Assembly (NCBI RefSeq): GCF_019703515.2
Contig: NC_059374.1
Coordinates: 14,730,245 to 14,794,244, forward strand
Reading direction: 5' to 3'
Origin: Myxocyprinus asiaticus
Lineage: Eukaryota > Chordata > Actinopteri > Cypriniformes > Catostomidae
DNA: 64,000 nt
In this document: positions 10,574-21,690 of the stretch, piece after piece
Numbering within the stretch: position 1 is the stretch's first letter
Layout: every line of letters starts with the position of its first letter
Translations under genes and position numbers: made by a program
The notes under the pieces: generated by a model
What the model was told of the DNA's origin: nothing
What the model saw: only the letters and a program-made list of their open reading frames with translations
Databases searched by the model: none

Positions 10574-11756
10574 GGGTACGTTTACACGACAACGATGTAC
10601 TAAAAATGGAAAAGTTTTTCCTTTGTGTTTTTGAAAAGTTTCGCGTACAGACGACAACATTGTCAAAACTATCCCCGTTCACACGGATCCCTTAAAACAA
10701 CTGAAAACGCTGTATTATGCATGCCAGGCCAGTAGTTGGCGATGTCACTTTGTAAAGAAACAATATGCGCCTGCGCACATAAGCATTCTTCCACAGAGCG
10801 GTGAATACAAACAATGAAGATGGCGAAAGCATCGAGCAATTTTGTCTGGACGGACGATGAGGTTGCTTTATTAATACAATAAACACACAAACACAGTCCT
10901 GTAGTCCGCCATTATAGTTTTGAATGTCTCGCGCATTGTTTTGAAGTACTCGCGCGCATGCCTATAGAGTGAACTCTCAAGATTATTAAATAAACTGCTC
11001 ATTTTTACCATCACTTCTTCTCCTGCCTTCTTCTGTATTCCCCCTGCTGACTCTTGGGCTGGTAGGAGAGTAAGTTAACAAAACAAGCTGTTGATGTTGA
11101 CTGGTTTTGGATATCAGACAGAACTCTGATATATGGATATCTTCTGATGGAGAGAGAGGTCTTGTGTTCACTGGATCTAACATGCATTTTCACTGCCTCA
11201 TGTTTTCATATTCTAAACATATCATTGAATACTGTACATGGCATCACATCTCTATCTATAGGCTATATACATAAGTGGTGGGTGAATGAATTGCAGGGTA
11301 AAGTTACATCAAATAAAATTAAATAAATAACATTTAAAATACAAATACATTTTTCCCATCTGAATCTATACATTAATTTCAAGATTTTCAAATTGCAGGT
11401 TCTGCCTACTGTACAATGTTCACACTCCATACAAAACACTCCAAATGAATAAATTGTTGATTATTGTTATTTGCATAGACACCAGTATTCATATTGATAA
11501 TTATACATCTCAAATTGATGCCTATCAATCCATCATTCTTTATATAACACGTAATACGCGTGCGCTTGACATCATTGTTTTTGTATGTTTACACAGAGAC
11601 TATAACGGCATCGTTTTCAAAAACGTGCACTTTGAAACCCGTTTTCAAAAGTTTGCGTTTTCAGGCCCCAAAAAACCGTTGTCGTGTAAACGAACAGCCA
11701 AAATGCATAAAAAGTTTTCAGTTTTTAGTTGAAAATGTTGTCCTGTAAACGGCCCC
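10574..11756. mobile_element. PIF/Harbinger-like non-autonomous element
   Basis: The left end GGGTACGTTTACACGACAAC and the inverted right end GGGGCCGTTTACAGGACAAC agree at 17 of 20 positions. Both ends are flanked by TAA (10571-10573 and 11757-11759), matching the 3-bp TWA duplication of Harbinger elements. A 22-residue frame at 10814-10882 begins MKMAKASSNFVWTDDEVALL, which resembles the N-terminus of the Myb/SANT-like companion protein of these elements, and then stops. No DDE transposase is present. Confidence 0.7.
10814..10882 (+). pseudogene. start of Myb/SANT-like protein, truncated
   Basis: The ATG at 10814 opens a 22-codon frame (MKMAKASSNFVWTDDEVALL then IQ) ending at TAA 10880-10882. 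The WTDDEVALL motif resembles the first helix of the Myb/SANT or trihelix DNA-binding proteins that accompany Harbinger transposases. It is a remnant inside the element 10574-11756. The assignment rests on a very short motif. Confidence 0.4.
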
Positions 11757-11759
11757 TAA

Positions 11760-12682
11760 TATTCCTTAGTAAACTAGCCTAGCATAATGAAAAGCACAGT
11801 AAAGTATCCACAATATTGACTATATTCATGTTGCTTAATTTTATACCCCAACAAAATCTTAGTTTATACATAGTTTATATTCAATATACTGCACAACCCT
11901 ATTTTAGCCTACTATTTTTACAGAACGACACAGGCCACACAAAATGGAATTTTCAAACAGATTCCGGAGAACTCCCCCTTGTCTTCCATTGGTTGTAGCA
12001 CCATAGTGTTACACTTTTAGGAGAAATCAACTTACAAATAGCTTACTTATTGACTCTTGCAGTCTTGTGATCAGTGCAAATCTATAAAAAAGGATGTTTA
12101 AATAATCGGAGTTGATTTTTCATAGGAAGTGTTACAATCTCTTTCTACCCCTTTTCCTCTTGTCTTTCCTCATCATTTTCTTAACCAAAATACACTGCCA
12201 TAAACACACCCTTCCTCGCGGCACACACTTTTCCATCCTGCAGCTCTACAAAAAAGCTTTTATGGATAATTGATCAGGAGAGTTGAGGCAATCAATGCGG
12301 TCTGCTTCAGCACCGCACTGACTCATTTTCAAGAGTGTCTCTCTGCCTCTTTCGCTGTCTTTCTCTTTTTCAATGTACTTGTTCTGTCTCTGCTTATGCA
12401 AGAGGGGCCAAACCGAGCGGTTGTCTGCCTTTTGCCTCTGTCTGCATTTGCAGGCATGAGAAGCAGCGTTCATTCTTCATGAACAGTCTGATAAATCAAA
12501 CTGCAAAAATCTGACAGTTTGAGTCTGGTCATTTAGCAGCTTTAGGTTTAAATGTGTAATGCATTGTACATACTGTACAAGCTTAAGATAACAGCATTGT
12601 CAACCCTTATCAAACTTCAAGACTGTGGAGAATGATTAAGAGTGCAAAAGTGATTAATTAATGTAAACTCTATCTCTCTCAG
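11760..12682. other. arhgap35 intron end, no other gene
   Basis: This is ordinary intronic sequence leading to the polypyrimidine tract CTCTATCTCTCTCAG at the acceptor 12681-12682. No other feature is supported. Confidence 0.6.
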
Positions 12683-12760
12683 GGTTGAGCACAGAAGGGA
12701 TCTACAGGGTGAGTGGAAATAAGGCAGAGATGGAGAGCATGCAGCGACAGTTTGACCAGG
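12683..12760 (+). CDS. arhgap35: arhgap35 RhoGAP exon 1 of 4 in window (arginine finger)
   Basis: This 78-bp internal exon encodes (G)[18 protein letters not shown] followed by MQRQFDQ. It is bounded by the acceptor TCTCTCTCAG (AG at 12681-12682) and the donor GTGAGT (12761). Both flanking introns are phase 1: GG completes a Gly codon begun in the previous exon, and the final G begins the Asp completed at 18694. The protein, p190A RhoGAP, stimulates GTP hydrolysis by Rho at the plasma membrane and cytoskeleton. The Arg codon AGG at 12706-12708 in GIYRVSG is the catalytic arginine finger of RhoGAP domains. The sequence fits ARHGAP35 better than ARHGAP5, which differs in this segment. The preceding long coding exon is outside the window. 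Confidence 0.95.
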
Positions 12761-13406
12761 GTGAGTCACACGGCCTTTCTCTGTTTTTGATTTTCTCTCT
12801 CTCTCTCTCACCTTTTCTCTCACCATACCTGGGTTTCAGTTTAGTGTGCTTTATTGGCATGATTGCTTAGGTTGCTCGCCTTAGCATGCACCATACATTT
12901 AAAAAGTAAATAGGCCTTGTCTCTTACCAGAGCAACACTTAGTGTTAATTTCTTTTTAAGTGATCAACACATTTAATATCCACTATTCTCATTTCTTGAT
13001 AAAGGCAACGCAAGCCAGCATCTCTGTTCTTGAATGCCTCACAACATGCTCAACATGCCTAAGGGATTTTGATTGTCTGGTGAACAGAACTGTGGGCAAC
13101 AACCTTTCTTGATTGTAATACTGAAGGCTTTTAGAGCATAACTCTAAGATGAACAATATTGTAACCTTTCTGTGCAGACTCGTATTCAATGTAAAACTGC
13201 CATTTGCACAAAAGCAGCAACTTTGACAAAACAGCTAACGTTAGCTAACATTGGGTGTGTAAAACAATCCTCAAAGACTAGCCCTTGTCACTTCTGATGT
13301 ACTATGATGAAACAGAAGTGTTTTTCAGAACTAGCTTAGACTTGAAAACAAAGTCATCATAGCAGCACTCTTTTGTTTAATTAGCTTATTTGGCTAACTA
13401 AATTCA
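12761..13406. other. intron, no other feature
   Basis: A short CT-rich tract at about 12795-12815 follows the splice donor. The remainder is unremarkable intron up to the Tc1 element. Confidence 0.6.
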
Positions 13407-14845
13407 GCAAAAAAAGAAACATCCTATCAGTTTCAACTGCTTTTATTTTCAGCAAATTTAGCAGGTGTAAATATTTGTATGAACATAAAAAGATTCAACA
13501 ACTAAGACATAAACTGAGAAGGTTTCACAAACATGTGACTAACAGAAATGGAATAATGTGTCCCTTAACAAAGGGGGGTAAAATCAAAAGTAACAGTCAG
13601 TATCTGGTGTGGCCACCAGCTGCATTAAGTACTGCAGTGCATCTCCTCCTCATGGACTGCACCAGATTTGCCAGTTCTAACTGTGAGATGTTACCCCACT
13701 CTTCCACCAAGGCACTTGCAAGTTCCCAGACATTTCTGGGAGGAATGGCCCTAGCCCTCACCCTCCAATCCAACAGGTCCCAGACGTGCTCAATGGGATT
13801 GAGATCCGGGCTCTTCGCTGGCCATGGCAGAACACTGACATTCTTGTCTTGCAGGAATTCACGCACAAAACGAGCAGAATGGCTGGTGGCATTGTCATGC
13901 TGGAGGGTCATGTCAGGATGAGCCAGCAGGAAGAGTACCACATGAGGGAGGAGGATGTCTTCCCTGTAACACACAGCGTTGAGATTGCCTGCAATGACAA
14001 CAAGCTCAGTCCGATGATGCTGTGACACACTGCCCCAGACCATGACGGACCCTCCACCTCCAAATCGATCCCGCTCCAGAGTACAGGCCTTGGTGTAACG
14101 CTCATTCCTTCAATGATAAACACGAGTCCGACCATCACCCCATGTGAGACAAAACTACAACTCATCAGTGAAGAGCACTTTTTGCCAGTCCTGTCTGGTC
14201 CAGCGAAGGTGGGTTTGTGCCCATAGGCAACGTTGTTGCTGGTGATGTCTGGTAACGACCTGCCTTACAACAGGCCTACAAGCCCTCAGTCCAGCCTCTC
14301 TCAGCCTATTGCGGACAGTCTGAGCACTGATGGAGGGATTGTGTGTTCCTGGTGTAACTCGGGTAGTTGTTGTTGCCCTCCTGTACCTGTCCCGCAGGTG
14401 TAATATTCGGATGTACCGATACTGTGCAGGTGTTGTTACACGTGGTCTGCCACTGCGAGGATGATCAGCTGTCTTTCCTGTCTCCCTGTAGCGCTGTCTT
14501 AGGCGTCTCACAGTACGGACATTGCAATTTATTGCCCTGGCCACATCTGCAGTCCTCATGCCTCCATGCAGCATGCCTAAGGCACGTTCACGCAGATGAG
14601 CAGGGACCCTGGGCATCTTTCTTTTGGTGTTTTTCAGAGTCAGTAGAAAGGTCTCTTTAGTGTCCTACGTTTTTATAACTGTGACCTTAATTGCCTACCG
14701 TCTGTAAGCTGTTAGTGTCTTAACGACCGTTCCACAGGTGCATGTTCATTAATTGTTTATGGTTCATTGAACAAGCATGGAAAACATTGTTTAAACCCTT
14801 TACAATAAAGATCTGTAAGGTTATTTGGATACTTTTGAATAGCTT
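13407..14845 (-). mobile_element. Tc1/mariner element, right end truncated
   Basis: The plus-strand left end has the TIR CAGCAAAAAAAGAAAC seen in a common fish Tc1 family. The interior carries a full-length transposase pseudogene on the minus strand (13597-14616). The other end fades at about 14845 in AAGATCTGTAAGGTTATTTG without the outer TIR, so it has lost one terminus and could not move even with transposase in trans. It sits in the arhgap35 intron in antisense orientation. Confidence 0.85.
13597..14616 (-). pseudogene. Tc1 transposase, one frame with two premature stops
   Basis: A single minus-strand frame of 340 codons runs from ATG at 14616 to the stop at 13597, with two in-frame stops (TAG and TGA) between 14157 and 14100 and no frameshift. 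It begins MPRVPAHLRERALGMLHGGM, a paired-like helix-turn-helix (residues about 1-120) with the GRPR motif RSGRPRVT. The DDE catalytic residues all remain: Asp in LFTDE, Asp in LQHDNAT and Glu in LNPIEHVW, with 34 residues between the last two (DD34E, as in Tc1). It ends VLNAAGGHTRY. The length is normal for Tc1 (about 340 aa). The gene is dead but barely decayed, suggesting a fairly recent insertion. It is antisense to arhgap35. Confidence 0.92.
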
Positions 14846-15269
14846 TCAGTGGAGAAACAGGCTTTTTGCCTGTGGAATGGTGTAGTTATGGCATCTACCA
14901 GAGACTACCTGCCTAAGCTAATCAGCCAAACCTTGACCCTCTAGGTTACTCAGAGTAGTAATATAATTATAACTAAATGTGCGAAGTATGAAAAACATTT
15001 CCCTGTCCTAAAAAAGTCAATCAAATGAACCAAGCTGGTATTTTGATGTTTTTTTTATAGTAAAGTGCTTCAGTGTACTAATGTTGAGAAAGCCAAACAG
15101 CTTTGAAAAAAGATTAATATGGTCAATCTTAAAAATGTAAAGGTTTTGACACAAGTTTTGAATACTGCATCTCTAACGTAACCAAAATGGTACAGAAGCC
15201 AAGGACATTATGAAAATAATCATAGCAATTACACCTATCTGCTTTTCTTTGAGCCTTACCCCACTTGCG

Positions 15270-15329
<60 letters not shown>

Positions 15330-16269
15330 TTGTCTGCCCCATGTGAACTTACCCGCTCTTTGAGTTCCCTGCTGTTGTAGCTGCATAATCTAAAGACATA
15401 CAAAACTCTGTTTATTTGCCTTAGGAAAAGTTTTAATGGGCCAGTCACTGTGGCTACATTAGACCCTGCTGAACTTGCTGCCTTCAAAGAAATGGCTGCC
15501 GTTCTTCAGTGCATGGATCACATTTCCTTCAATGAGCGCATTGTAGAGCAGATAAGCTCAATTAACCTGGACTGATCAATGGCTATCGATCCTGCCCACA
15601 GAGGATCTTTAAAAAAGCATAATATCTGAGTGCATATATTATATGCGTATTATGCTAGTGGGATACTAATCTCCATTTTATGTCACTTCAGTAGCACTAC
15701 CCTTCCAAAAAAATGGTACACTGATTATACCATGGTACACTGATTGTACCAGATGTTAATACCATGGTGCTGTGATACCACACTGGATGATTACCATATT
15801 CAAGTTCGACATGCCAAAGTTACTTTAGTGAATGCCATAATACATTTTGGTGCTTTTTTGTTAGTGCATTAATTTGTATTTTATTTTTGTAGCTGTTGTT
15901 TTAACACGTTAAATAAGCGTGATTAGAATTTTCCTACGAACAGAGCAGTTAAACCTTAAAGTACAACCTTCAAGTTTTTTTGCAAGTCGCGGTGAGCAGA
16001 GGGCAGTCCACTTTGCATAAAGCATAAAATTCTGCTCTCTTGCTGTCCCTTGACTCTTATGGATATGAAGAGTAATGTTTTTAATGTTCGCTACTCTATT
16101 GGTTAGCGGCATTGTATTATTCTGTCTGTCATTGACCATTCCGAACTATTCCCCACCACAGTGTGGGTGAGTATTTCTGTACAACATTTCACTACCATGC
16201 ATGGAGTGTCATAGATATATATCCTAACCATAGCTACTAAAAAATTAGCTCTTTTCCACTTCTGACTGT
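14846..16269. other. intron with CT microsatellite, no gene
   Basis: Intronic sequence. A (CT)n run lies at 15275-15327 and a cluster of TACCATGGT words at about 15710-15790. I see no supported coding region. Confidence 0.6.
15275..15327. repeat. (CT)n microsatellite
   Basis: About 53 bases of CT repeat, nearly perfect. Confidence 0.95.
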
Positions 16270-17470
16270 AGACTTAGTTGTACTGCACAACCGCTGCCCG
16301 AGGGAGGGTGGCATTCAGACCCCGATGGAAGCAGGTGAGCCCTTGTGTCCTCTGGCCCGCTACATGGACGCATTGGCATGGTCTTACGAGCATTGCCAAT
16401 TGGGTACTGCGCACAATCGAACACGGCTATGTGCTTCAGTTTGCGAGGCAGCTGCCTCGCTTCAACAGCATTCTGTCCTCCACTATGATGGTGCAGGATG
16501 CCGGAGTGACCCAATCGCCCTTGATTCCCGAAGCTGGTGGAGCTGTTGGACGCAACTCCCGTGGAAAATTCCATTGAAGAGGGATCTGCTCTTGCAGGCA
16601 CAAGGCACAATCTGGCATCCTCGGCCGGAGCTGTGGAAACTTCATGTCTGGTCTCTGAACAGGGCTCGTTTGACACGGGTAGATTATATTCTATCTTTGT
16701 ATTGCATTGCCCTGTGTGTACGAAGCTTCATTTTTATGCAAGAGCGCTTGGATGCAGGACTCACTCCATAAACGCTTGAAGTGTATGTTGCTGTTATAGC
16801 AACGGGTCATACCACTTTGGGCAGTTTGTCTGTGGGTAAGAACCATTTGGTCATTAAATTCTTAATGGGAGTGAGACAGCTGAGACTCACTCGCCCTGCT
16901 ACCATCCGGGTCTGGGACGCTTGCATGTGCTCGCTTTGAAAACCTTGCTGTTGCTCGCTTTTTGCTTGGGTCAAATGTTTTGGGGACCTTCACGCAGTGT
17001 CGGTCCATGATTCTTGCTTAGAATTCGGACCTGGCTTTTCAAAAGCCATTCTTAAGCCTAGGGAGGGTTATGTGCCCAAGATTTTGGCCACTCCCTTCAG
17101 AGCTCAGGTGGTAACCTTATACACCTTCTCCTCTGTTTAAATCGAACAAGGCACAGAGACCACACATGCTATGTCCCGTGAGGCCGTTGCGCATGTACAT
17201 TGACCATGAGTCAAATTTAGGCTGATGGATCAGCTCTTTGTCTGCATGGGAGGCCGTTCAATGGTTTGGCTGTCTCCAAAGCAAAGGCTTTCTTTCTCAC
17301 TGGGTGTTCGACACCATCGCGTTCGCTTATGATTCGCAGGGCGTGCAGTGTCCCATGGGGTTAAGGCCCATTCGAAGGGCATGGGAGGCGGGCGTACTAA
17401 TGAGGAGGTTAAAGGCTACAGCCTCTAGGGTCAGTTGCTAGTGTGCCTCTTGAGGCCAGAGGAGTGAGGT
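16270..17470 (+). pseudogene. DIRS1-like tyrosine-recombinase retrotransposon remnant
   Basis: Conserved DIRS1 segments appear in order on the plus strand, but in shifted frames. WVLRTIEHGYVLQFARQLPR (16400-16460) is the start of the DIRS reverse transcriptase. Near 16600 comes QAQGTIWHPRPELWKLHVWS, which in complete elements lies well after the RT. LKVYVAVIATGH and SVGKNHLVIKFLMGVRQL follow around 16780-16890, with DTIAFAYDSQGVQCPMGL near 17310-17360; these belong to the tyrosine recombinase region. Most of the RT and RNase H is missing, so a large internal deletion occurred. Several stops and frameshifts are present. DIRS elements use a tyrosine recombinase instead of an integrase. Confidence 0.8.
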
Positions 17471-18693
17471 TTACATACTGCACAGCTACCTTCCAGCTGG
17501 CTCCTGTTACACATTCACATGTTGAGCACAGTGTGTGAAAAAACACATTAAATCCCAAGTATATACAAGTGTGTACTTGAAGTGGAAGCAGAACATTTTT
17601 CTTTGGGCTTATTTTCCCAAAATGTGTTTGAAGAAAGTATTGTGTCCGTGTTTGTGTGTGTGTGTGTGTGTGTATGTTGCCTCTGCAGTCCTTTTTGTAT
17701 GTGTGTGCGTGTGTTTGCGCAAGAAAAGAAGGTCAGTTAATTACCAGCAGATTGGTTTGGGTAATGAACCGCGAGTGCGCATGCTGCACTGATCTGGTCA
17801 GGCCTGGTTCAGATCGGCATGAGCTAATACAAGGTGAACGCTCATGTCTGATCGATCCTAACCCAGCACGGCCAGGTGACAATACAATTACGGTGGAAAT
17901 AACTGCTCAGGTATGTGCTCAGCTGCATCCCGCGGACGATGCCATGAGCAGACAAAGAAGTGTCAGATGATTCACAATCAGGTTCTACATAGCCAATATT
18001 GATCTCTGACAAAACAGAATTAGGACGCCTATCATAAATGATCTGGGGTCAACTGGATTTAACATGCTGGACTGTAAAATAAAATACTAGGGTCAGGTCA
18101 TGATGGTTGTCTGGTCTAGGAACCGCCAACTTGTGAATTTGTGAGGCCATCTATTATGTAGACGCCCCCCAAGAAACGTGTCCTAACGTGTCCTGAAACA
18201 ACCATAAAATTATTCCGGGCTTCCTTAAGGCCAATTAGGTGACTAGTCATTCAGGCAACCTGTTGACTAGTCTTTCCTGGAAATGTAGTTTTGCACATCC
18301 TTGGTACAAACAGGTCTTGGAATGCTTGTCTGTACAATGATGGATATTAATAACGATTACACAGTCATGAACTGGAAGTGCTTATAGCTTTAGCACTATT
18401 TCTCTCAGACAGGCAGAACCTGAGATTTATAATTGTTTTATGGTTTTAAGCAATTGTTTTGTTTGCACCATTTTGGTTTAGTAAACAGGTTGCATGCTAA
18501 GCACACGTTTTTCAGTTAGATAAAAATTTAGCTAGATCAGTAGGCATCTGTTGACTAATTAAATGCCATTTTACTAAAATTGGTTAAAATTAATGAATTT
18601 GACTTGATGAAATATTGACTACATTTAAAGGACATATGTGTTGAAACACTTTTTCATTTGAAAGTCTAACCAAAGTCTTTCTCTCCATGACAG
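17471..18693. other. intron with TG microsatellite, no gene
   Basis: Contains short TG runs at 17655-17673 and 17700-17714. The block at about 17790-17960 is of balanced composition and low repetitiveness, which could be a conserved non-coding segment. No exon is supported until the acceptor at 18691-18693. Confidence 0.5.
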
Positions 18694-18825
18694 ACAATAA
18701 CATTGACCTGATTGAGAAGGACATGTCTGTGAACACAGTGGCTGGAGCGATGAAAAGCTTCTTCTCAGAGTTGCCTGATCCTCTGGTACCCTACGGCATG
18801 CAGGTGGAGCTAGTCGAGGCCTTCA
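18694..18825 (+). CDS. arhgap35: arhgap35 RhoGAP exon 2 of 4 in window
   Basis: This 132-bp exon encodes (D)[19 protein letters not shown], then [15 protein letters not shown] and MQVELVEAF. It is bounded by the acceptor CTCTCCATGACAG and the donor GTAAGT (18826). Both borders are phase 1: AC completes Asp from the previous exon and the last A begins a Lys. [15 protein letters not shown] is the central RhoGAP motif. Lys at 18753-18755 corresponds to the conserved lysine that helps hold the GTPase switch region, and the ELPDPL loop is invariant in the family. The reading frame joins perfectly with the exons on both sides. Confidence 0.95.
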
Positions 18826-18849
18826 GTAAGTATCAGTGAGGACATACAT

Positions 18850-19378
18850 GCAGTGTTGTTATCGTGAACTACTGTAAAACAAAAATGAAAACTAAAAGTA
18901 AACGTTCATAAACTGAATTAAAAATACAAACAAAAATAATCGGGAAAACTCAAAGTAAACTAAATTGTCATGGTTCCAAAACTAACTAAAATACAAATGA
19001 GAAGTGAAATAAAAACATTTTGTTTCAGGTTTTGATTCAGTATATTATATAAAATTTGAAACCTTTAAGACAGTCCTTCATTAAACATGAATTTTTCCGA
19101 TCAGTCTTTTGAAATACAACAGAGCAAAATTAAAAAGTTGTAATGTCAAATTAGGTAAATGTGTTAATTGCATTATATACATTTAATAGCGTTAAATATA
19201 TCTAAATATCTTTGTTAACATGTTAACTTTGGCAGCCCTTAAAAATACTAAAACGTTTTAAAAAATTAAAATTTTAACAAACTAGACAACACTATAAAAC
19301 TAAAACTAAAAACCATAGTGAAAACTAAATTGAATGGATAAACTGAAAGTAATGAAAAATGCAACGCTATAAAAACCG
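18850..19378. repeat. A-rich AACTAAAAC dispersed element
   Basis: Starts GCAGTGTTGTTATCGTGAAC and ends AACGCTATAAAAACC, imperfect inverses. The interior repeats AACTAAAACTAAA-type words. A related copy lies at 27640-28050. It is non-coding. Confidence 0.5.
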
Positions 19379-19674
19379 TGGATTCATAGACTGATCTTAA
19401 CTCTCTCAATCAATAAAAACACAGATACAGAGAAAGATATTCCATGGGCAGATGTTTACTGTCAGAAAGCAGTCCACAGAGGTTAGTGTGCTCTACAGAG
19501 ATCTTCTCAGTCACACCTCCTGTGGATAGGGAGAGAAAGAAAAACACAGAGTAAGCTACTGAAAAGAAAAATATCTACTTTATGAAACGTGCTGGCAAGA
19601 ATTGAATGGGTTTCTGCAGTGTATTTTCCTGTTGCGGCATTATAGACTCTTCTCTCGTACTTTAATACACACAC

Positions 19675-19719
<45 letters not shown>

Positions 19720-20467
19720 AAGTTCAGCATTGTCTGCTCTGGGCATCGCTCCAAGCCAGCAATACACAGTGATGAGTCTTAAGCCTAAGATTGCTGTTAG
19801 CCTTGCACTCCACACTGTTTTCGATAAACAAGCTTTGTCAAGCACCAGCATGCTTTATATAGTTTCACACATGGCAGGACTGATTCAGCACAAAACAAAC
19901 TGTAGCACTCTCAAACCTGCGTTGGTGTAGCAAGAACTTCGATTGGTCAGATTATTCAATGTGATCCAATAATTTTTTCATGTCCCTGAAATAGCAAGTA
20001 CTAAAATGTAAATGTGCAATTACATCTTCAGTGTCTTTCTCAGTGCTATAAGAGTGGCTGTAGAAAATGTTCAGCATTTAACTTTTTTTTTAAGTTGGAA
20101 TTTGTGTAAATTTTATAAAACAAATAACAACATATTTGAAGATGACGGTGCAATGCAGGCTGTTAAATTCAGCCTTCTCTGGCATGTTTTTTATGTGTTT
20201 TCAAATGCGGCAAAAGTAACTCGATTTTTACATTTTCTTGCTTGCCCTTGCAGAACTTGCCAACTTGATGCTTGGGTGTTCTGGGAGGCTGCCAAGGCAT
20301 TGCTGTGTGGTTGCTAGAGTGTTTAGGGTAGTTGCTAGGCTGTTCTGGGTGGTTTCTAGGTAGTTTAGTGTCCTAATTCAAAAGAGTTTACGCCCAACCC
20401 CCAATGAACTACAATCCAATGAAGCATTGTGAATGATGTAATCGAATTGAAAACGATATTGAATTGA
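19379..20467. other. intron, no gene; TC microsatellite and GTTGCTAGG repeat
   Basis: Holds a (TC)n run at about 19677-19714. A degenerate tandem repeat of GTTGCTAGG/TTCTGGGTGG words lies at about 20270-20370, and an inverted, decayed version at 26780-26850. No coding exon is seen. Confidence 0.5.
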
Positions 20468-21109
20468 ATACTCAACATGCAGCCTGCGGGCCGCATGCGG
20501 CCCTTGAGCAGTCTTTTGTGTCCCGAGTTATATCATCATCAGAAATGTATTTATCAGCAGTCTATGAAATCTGTATGAATTGTGAGGTGACCATTTTCTT
20601 GAGGAATTATGCTAGTTCTCTACATTGCTGAATCACGTTAGAGAGAGGATTCAGCTGCAATAAATAAATATATAAACAACTACAAATAATATCTGAACAT
20701 GGCTGATGTTACGAGAATGGTGGTCGGTCTGTTCGTGCGTTCATTCACAGTACATGTGCGCTCAGGCGCAGTCTGTCAATTAAACATGCACGTTCGCAGT
20801 CTCATTTGAGAGTTACTCAACATGGCGTGAATCTGTCCAATATCTTGAATAGCTCATCAGAGATATGTCCTCGTCATGACAACAGTATTTACAGGAAAAA
20901 AATAACAGTTTTCCTGCAGTGACGGCATTGAGACGCCTTCACGCAAATGCTTTTTAGTGATCTACTTCGGCGCAAAACACTAAGGGGGGTGAACAAATCT
21001 TTATGACTTGTCATGGACTTTTGTTGCTAATTTTGGATATATAGACAACAGAACTGATCTATATCAGAAAATCTAACTGTTACACCCCTTATGTTTAAAA
21101 AATTACTAA

Positions 21110-21608
21110 AAGGTATATTTCACCCAGAAACGCAAATTCTCTAATTTTCTCACCTTCATGCCATCCCAGATGTGTATGACTTTCTTCTGCAGAACATAAA
21201 TGAAATTTTTTTTAGAAGAATATCTCAGCGCTGTTGGTCCATACAATGCAAGTCATGGTGGTCAGAACTTTGAAGCTCCAGAAAGCACATAAAGGCAGCA
21301 TAAAAGCAATCCATATGACTCCAGTTGTTAAATCTGTCTTAAGAAGTTATATGATAGGTGTGGGTGAGAAACAGATCAGTATTTAAGTCCTTTTTTACTA
21401 TAAATCTCTTTCACATCTGTATGCCACATGTGGCGCCTGTTTCTCTGAAATTGAAAGTGGAGATTTATAGTAAAAAAACCACAGAGCTGAGATAATTTTT
21501 TCTAAATAATCATCATTTGTCTTTAGCAGAAGAAAGTTATACACATCTGGGTTAGCATGAAGGTGAGTAAATGACGAGAGAATTAAAATTTTTAGGTGAA
21601 CTATACCG
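21110..21608. mobile_element. TTAA-flanked foldback MITE
   Basis: The left arm (TATATTTCACCCAGAAACG, CCATCCCAGATGTGTATGAC, TTCTGCAGAACA) recurs inverted in the right arm, which ends GGTGAACTATACCG followed by TTAA (21609). The left TTAA is mutated to CTAA. Further copies are at 41613-42290, 44559-44940, 60140-60472 and 61996-62176. A TTAA target is typical of piggyBac or Kolobok-type elements; the family was not determined. Confidence 0.75.
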
Positions 21609-21633
21609 TTAATTAACATTCTTAATATTAACT

Positions 21634-21641
<8 letters not shown>

Positions 21642-21688
<47 letters not shown>
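21642..21688. repeat. (TA)n microsatellite
   Basis: About 47 bases of TA repeat directly beside the Tc1 element that starts at 21691. TA is the Tc1 insertion target. Confidence 0.95.
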
Positions 21689-21689
<1 letters not shown>

Positions 21690-21690
21690 A

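Noticed and set aside
13475..14025. Plus-strand open frames of 79-148 codons
   Set aside because: They are antisense shadows of the Tc1 transposase on the minus strand (13597-14616).
15129..15487. Minus-strand ORFs with Arg-Glu repeats
   Set aside because: They arise from the (CT)n microsatellite and have no other coding support.
16325..16779. Overlapping frames of 80-148 codons as separate genes
   Set aside because: They are frames of the DIRS1-like remnant rather than independent genes.
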